Shown here: piece by piece, positions 31,979 through 33,308 of the stretch
How positions within the stretch are numbered: the stretch's first letter is position 1
Layout: each line of letters opens with the position of its first letter
From: Bacillus sp. REN16
GTDB lineage: Bacteria; Bacillota; Bacilli; Bacillales; Bacillaceae_L
NCBI RefSeq assembly: GCF_020731355.1
Contig: NZ_JAJFZK010000023.1
Coordinates: forward strand, 1-33,308
DNA: 33,308 nt
Reading direction: 5' to 3'
Notes under the pieces: generated by a model
Told to the model about the DNA's origin: nothing
Database searches by the model: none
Seen by the model: only the letters and a program-made list of their open reading frames with translations
Translations under genes and position numbers: made by a program

Positions 31979-32848
31979 ATGGAGGATTTACTTCGACCTC
32001 TTTACCAAGAAAGAGCAAGCCAACCCAATACGTTAGGGGTTATTCTTATAGAAAAGGGAAAGGATGCTTTTTCACATACAGATCACTTTGACATAGCCCT
32101 ACTTGTAATAGTAAAAGAGGCAGAGAAAAATGTGTTTATTAAACATTATGACTATGATAAAAACAAAGCAACCTTGTATACAGTGAAAGAAAGTCAACTT
32201 AAAGAATGGCTCTTATTCGGTTCTAACCGGAAGATTGTTAACTGGATTGTAAACGGCAAAGTACTTTTTGATCGAAATGAATACATTACGGACTTAAGAA
32301 CTGAGCTTCATGAATTTCCAACTGAAGAAAGACAAATTAAGATGGGAATCGAATTTGCGAAACTAATTCGCAGATATCAGGACGGTAAAGCATTCTTTAA
32401 TGCAAAACAACATCTAGACGCCTATAATTATGTCATTCATGCACTTCATCATTTAGCACGATTAGCGATTATCGAAAATGGCTTTCATCCCGAAATAACC
32501 GTCTGGAACCAAGTGAAACAAATTGATCCACAAATATATAAACTGTATATTGAGCTCTTAGAAAGTGAAGAATCACTTGAAAAACGGCTAGAGCTTCTCT
32601 TCCTTGCAAGTGAATTTCTTATACATTCCAGAGCAAAACGTGGAGCCATTCATATTCTTAATGTGTTGTCTCAAAGAAATGACTCCTGGACATTTGGTGA
32701 GATTATGGAACTTCCTGAGTTAAAAGTATATTCAGTCGACCTGGAGGTCTATCTCGATTTCCTTGTCGATAAACATTTTATTAATGTAGAAACAATCGAA
32801 ACAAAAGGAAAAGGTGTTTTCCATAGAACATACAATGTTAATAGATAA
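31979..32848 (+). CDS. ygxA: YgxA, nucleotidyltransferase-like protein
   Basis: 289 residues, soluble. N-terminal LLRPLYQERASQPNTLGVILIEK and a DHFDIALLVIV segment resemble a nucleotidyltransferase fold (one Asp pair). A helical middle follows (AKQHLDAYNYVIHALHHLARLAIIE). The C-terminus may be a winged helix (about 240-289). It is the gene found next to rrnD in B. subtilis; function unknown. The frame opens at 31964, but that ATG carries the SD (GGAGGA) of the ATG at 31979, which I take as the start. Confidence 0.88.
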   Translation: MEDLLRPLYQERASQPNTLGVILIEKGKDAFSHTDHFDIALLVIVKEAEKNVFIKHYDYDKNKATLYTVKESQLKEWLLFGSNRKIVNWIVNGKVLFDRNEYITDLRTELHEFPTEERQIKMGIEFAKLIRRYQDGKAFFNAKQHLDAYNYVIHALHHLARLAIIENGFHPEITVWNQVKQIDPQIYKLYIELLESEESLEKRLELLFLASEFLIHSRAKRGAIHILNVLSQRNDSWTFGEIMELPELKVYSVDLEVYLDFLVDKHFINVETIETKGKGVFHRTYNVNR

Positions 32849-32856
32849 ACATAGTG

Positions 32857-32889
32857 AACTCCTTCAGTCATATTGAAGGGGTTTTTTTA
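32857..32889 (+). terminator. ygxA terminator
   Basis: AACTCCTTCA and TGAAGGGGTT (one T-G pair), 7-base loop, then seven Ts. Confidence 0.9.
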
Positions 32890-33040
32890 GGTGTGCGTTT
32901 AGTAGAGTGGGTACAAGATTGTTGATTTTATTTTCATAGGTATATTCACTGGCACGTAAACTCTTTTGGTATTAGCGGGGCTGGGTGTTATTCATATCAA
33001 AGGTTTTTTTATTATTTTAGAAAAATATTTGATTTTAGTG

Positions 33041-33070
33041 TTGACGGATTATTGATCCCCGTGGTATATT
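33041..33070 (+). promoter_or_regulatory. rrn promoter P1
   Basis: TTGACG (33041-33046), an 18-bp spacer, then TATATT (33065-33070). AT-rich sequence at about 33005-33040 could serve as an UP element. The roughly 410-bp gap from ygxA to 16S rRNA holds the ygxA terminator, about 120 bp with no recognised feature, and the two promoters. Confidence 0.8.
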
Positions 33071-33125
33071 AGATTTCGCCGCTGAGAAACACAAATCAGC
33101 CGGTAAAAACTTTTTGAAAATATTA

Positions 33126-33154
33126 TTGACATTAATAAATCACCATGATATATT
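33126..33154 (+). promoter_or_regulatory. rrn promoter P2
   Basis: TTGACA (33126-33131), a 17-bp spacer, then TATATT (33149-33154). It lies 84-85 bp after P1, the usual tandem arrangement for Bacillus rRNA operons. Confidence 0.85.
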
Positions 33155-33185
33155 AATAAAGTCGCTTCTGAGCGGCGGTCAAAAA

Positions 33186-33200
33186 GTTCTTTGAAAACTG
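33186..33200 (+). promoter_or_regulatory. boxA-type antitermination leader
   Basis: GTTCTTTGAAAACTG resembles the Bacillus rrn boxA region (TGTTCTTTGAAAAC). It lies between P2 and the 16S gene, where Nus factors would load. Confidence 0.75.
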
Positions 33201-33262
33201 AACACAATACAAGCGTCAACGTTTTAATTTAAGGTAACAAATTTATTGAGCAATCAATACTC

Positions 33263-33308
<46 letters not shown>

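Overview
The window is a piece of a Bacillaceae (Bacillus sensu lato) chromosome. It has low GC, AGGAGG-type ribosome binding sites with frequent TTG starts, two small acid-soluble spore protein genes (sspK, sspE), sigma-G-like promoters, PerR and Fur boxes, and the start of an rRNA operon. From memory, the backbone order yfhP-mutY-sspE-ygaB-ygaC-ygaD-ygaE-hemL(gsaB)-bcp-perR-ygzB-ygxA-rrn is that of the B. subtilis yfhP-to-rrnD region, so this is vertically inherited core DNA with accessory modules set into it.

Region by region. (1) 1-4,670, minus strand: a Tn554-family element with tnpA, tnpB and tnpC, plus a small lipoprotein gene bracketed by two copies of a short palindrome. The element ends just beyond the terminator of the neighbouring small-gene operon. 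(2) 4,670-6,400, minus strand: a 50-residue YpzG-like gene, sspK behind a sigma-G-type promoter and a long structured leader, and yfhP. (3) 6,500-9,950: mutY, yfhS-like, sspE, ygaB and ygaC, separated by several dispersed intergenic repeats. (4) 10,000-17,600: the exporter ygaD, then a complete peptide (Dpp/Opp-type) importer operon in the order ATPase, ATPase, binding protein, permease, permease. (5) 17,600-20,930: ygaE and hemL on the minus strand, separated by an array of about eight GCGCAATT units spaced 20-21 bp, then bcp. (6) 20,940-25,120: a foldable three-arm RNA-like segment, then a Fur-controlled catecholate/petrobactin-type siderophore importer (yclNOPQ-like) with two separate Fur-boxed promoters. 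(7) 25,120-29,190: a repeat-rich gap, a two-component system, and an ABC-2 exporter pair with a direct-repeat operator. (8) 29,280-32,890: a D-2-hydroxyacid dehydrogenase, a PduO-type cobalamin adenosyltransferase, perR with its own PerR box, ygzB and ygxA. (9) 32,900-33,308: tandem rRNA promoters, a boxA-containing leader and the first 46 bases of 16S rRNA.

The protein-coding content is mostly recognisable. The unexplained structure lies between the genes: a three-copy structured repeat with a compensatory base-pair change, one copy forming the sspK 5' UTR; a helically phased repeat array; a four-unit repeat of exactly 52 bp; a three-way-junction segment; and palindromes around the lipoprotein gene. 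These are the best candidates for undescribed biology. All structures were found by eye and none has been tested computationally.
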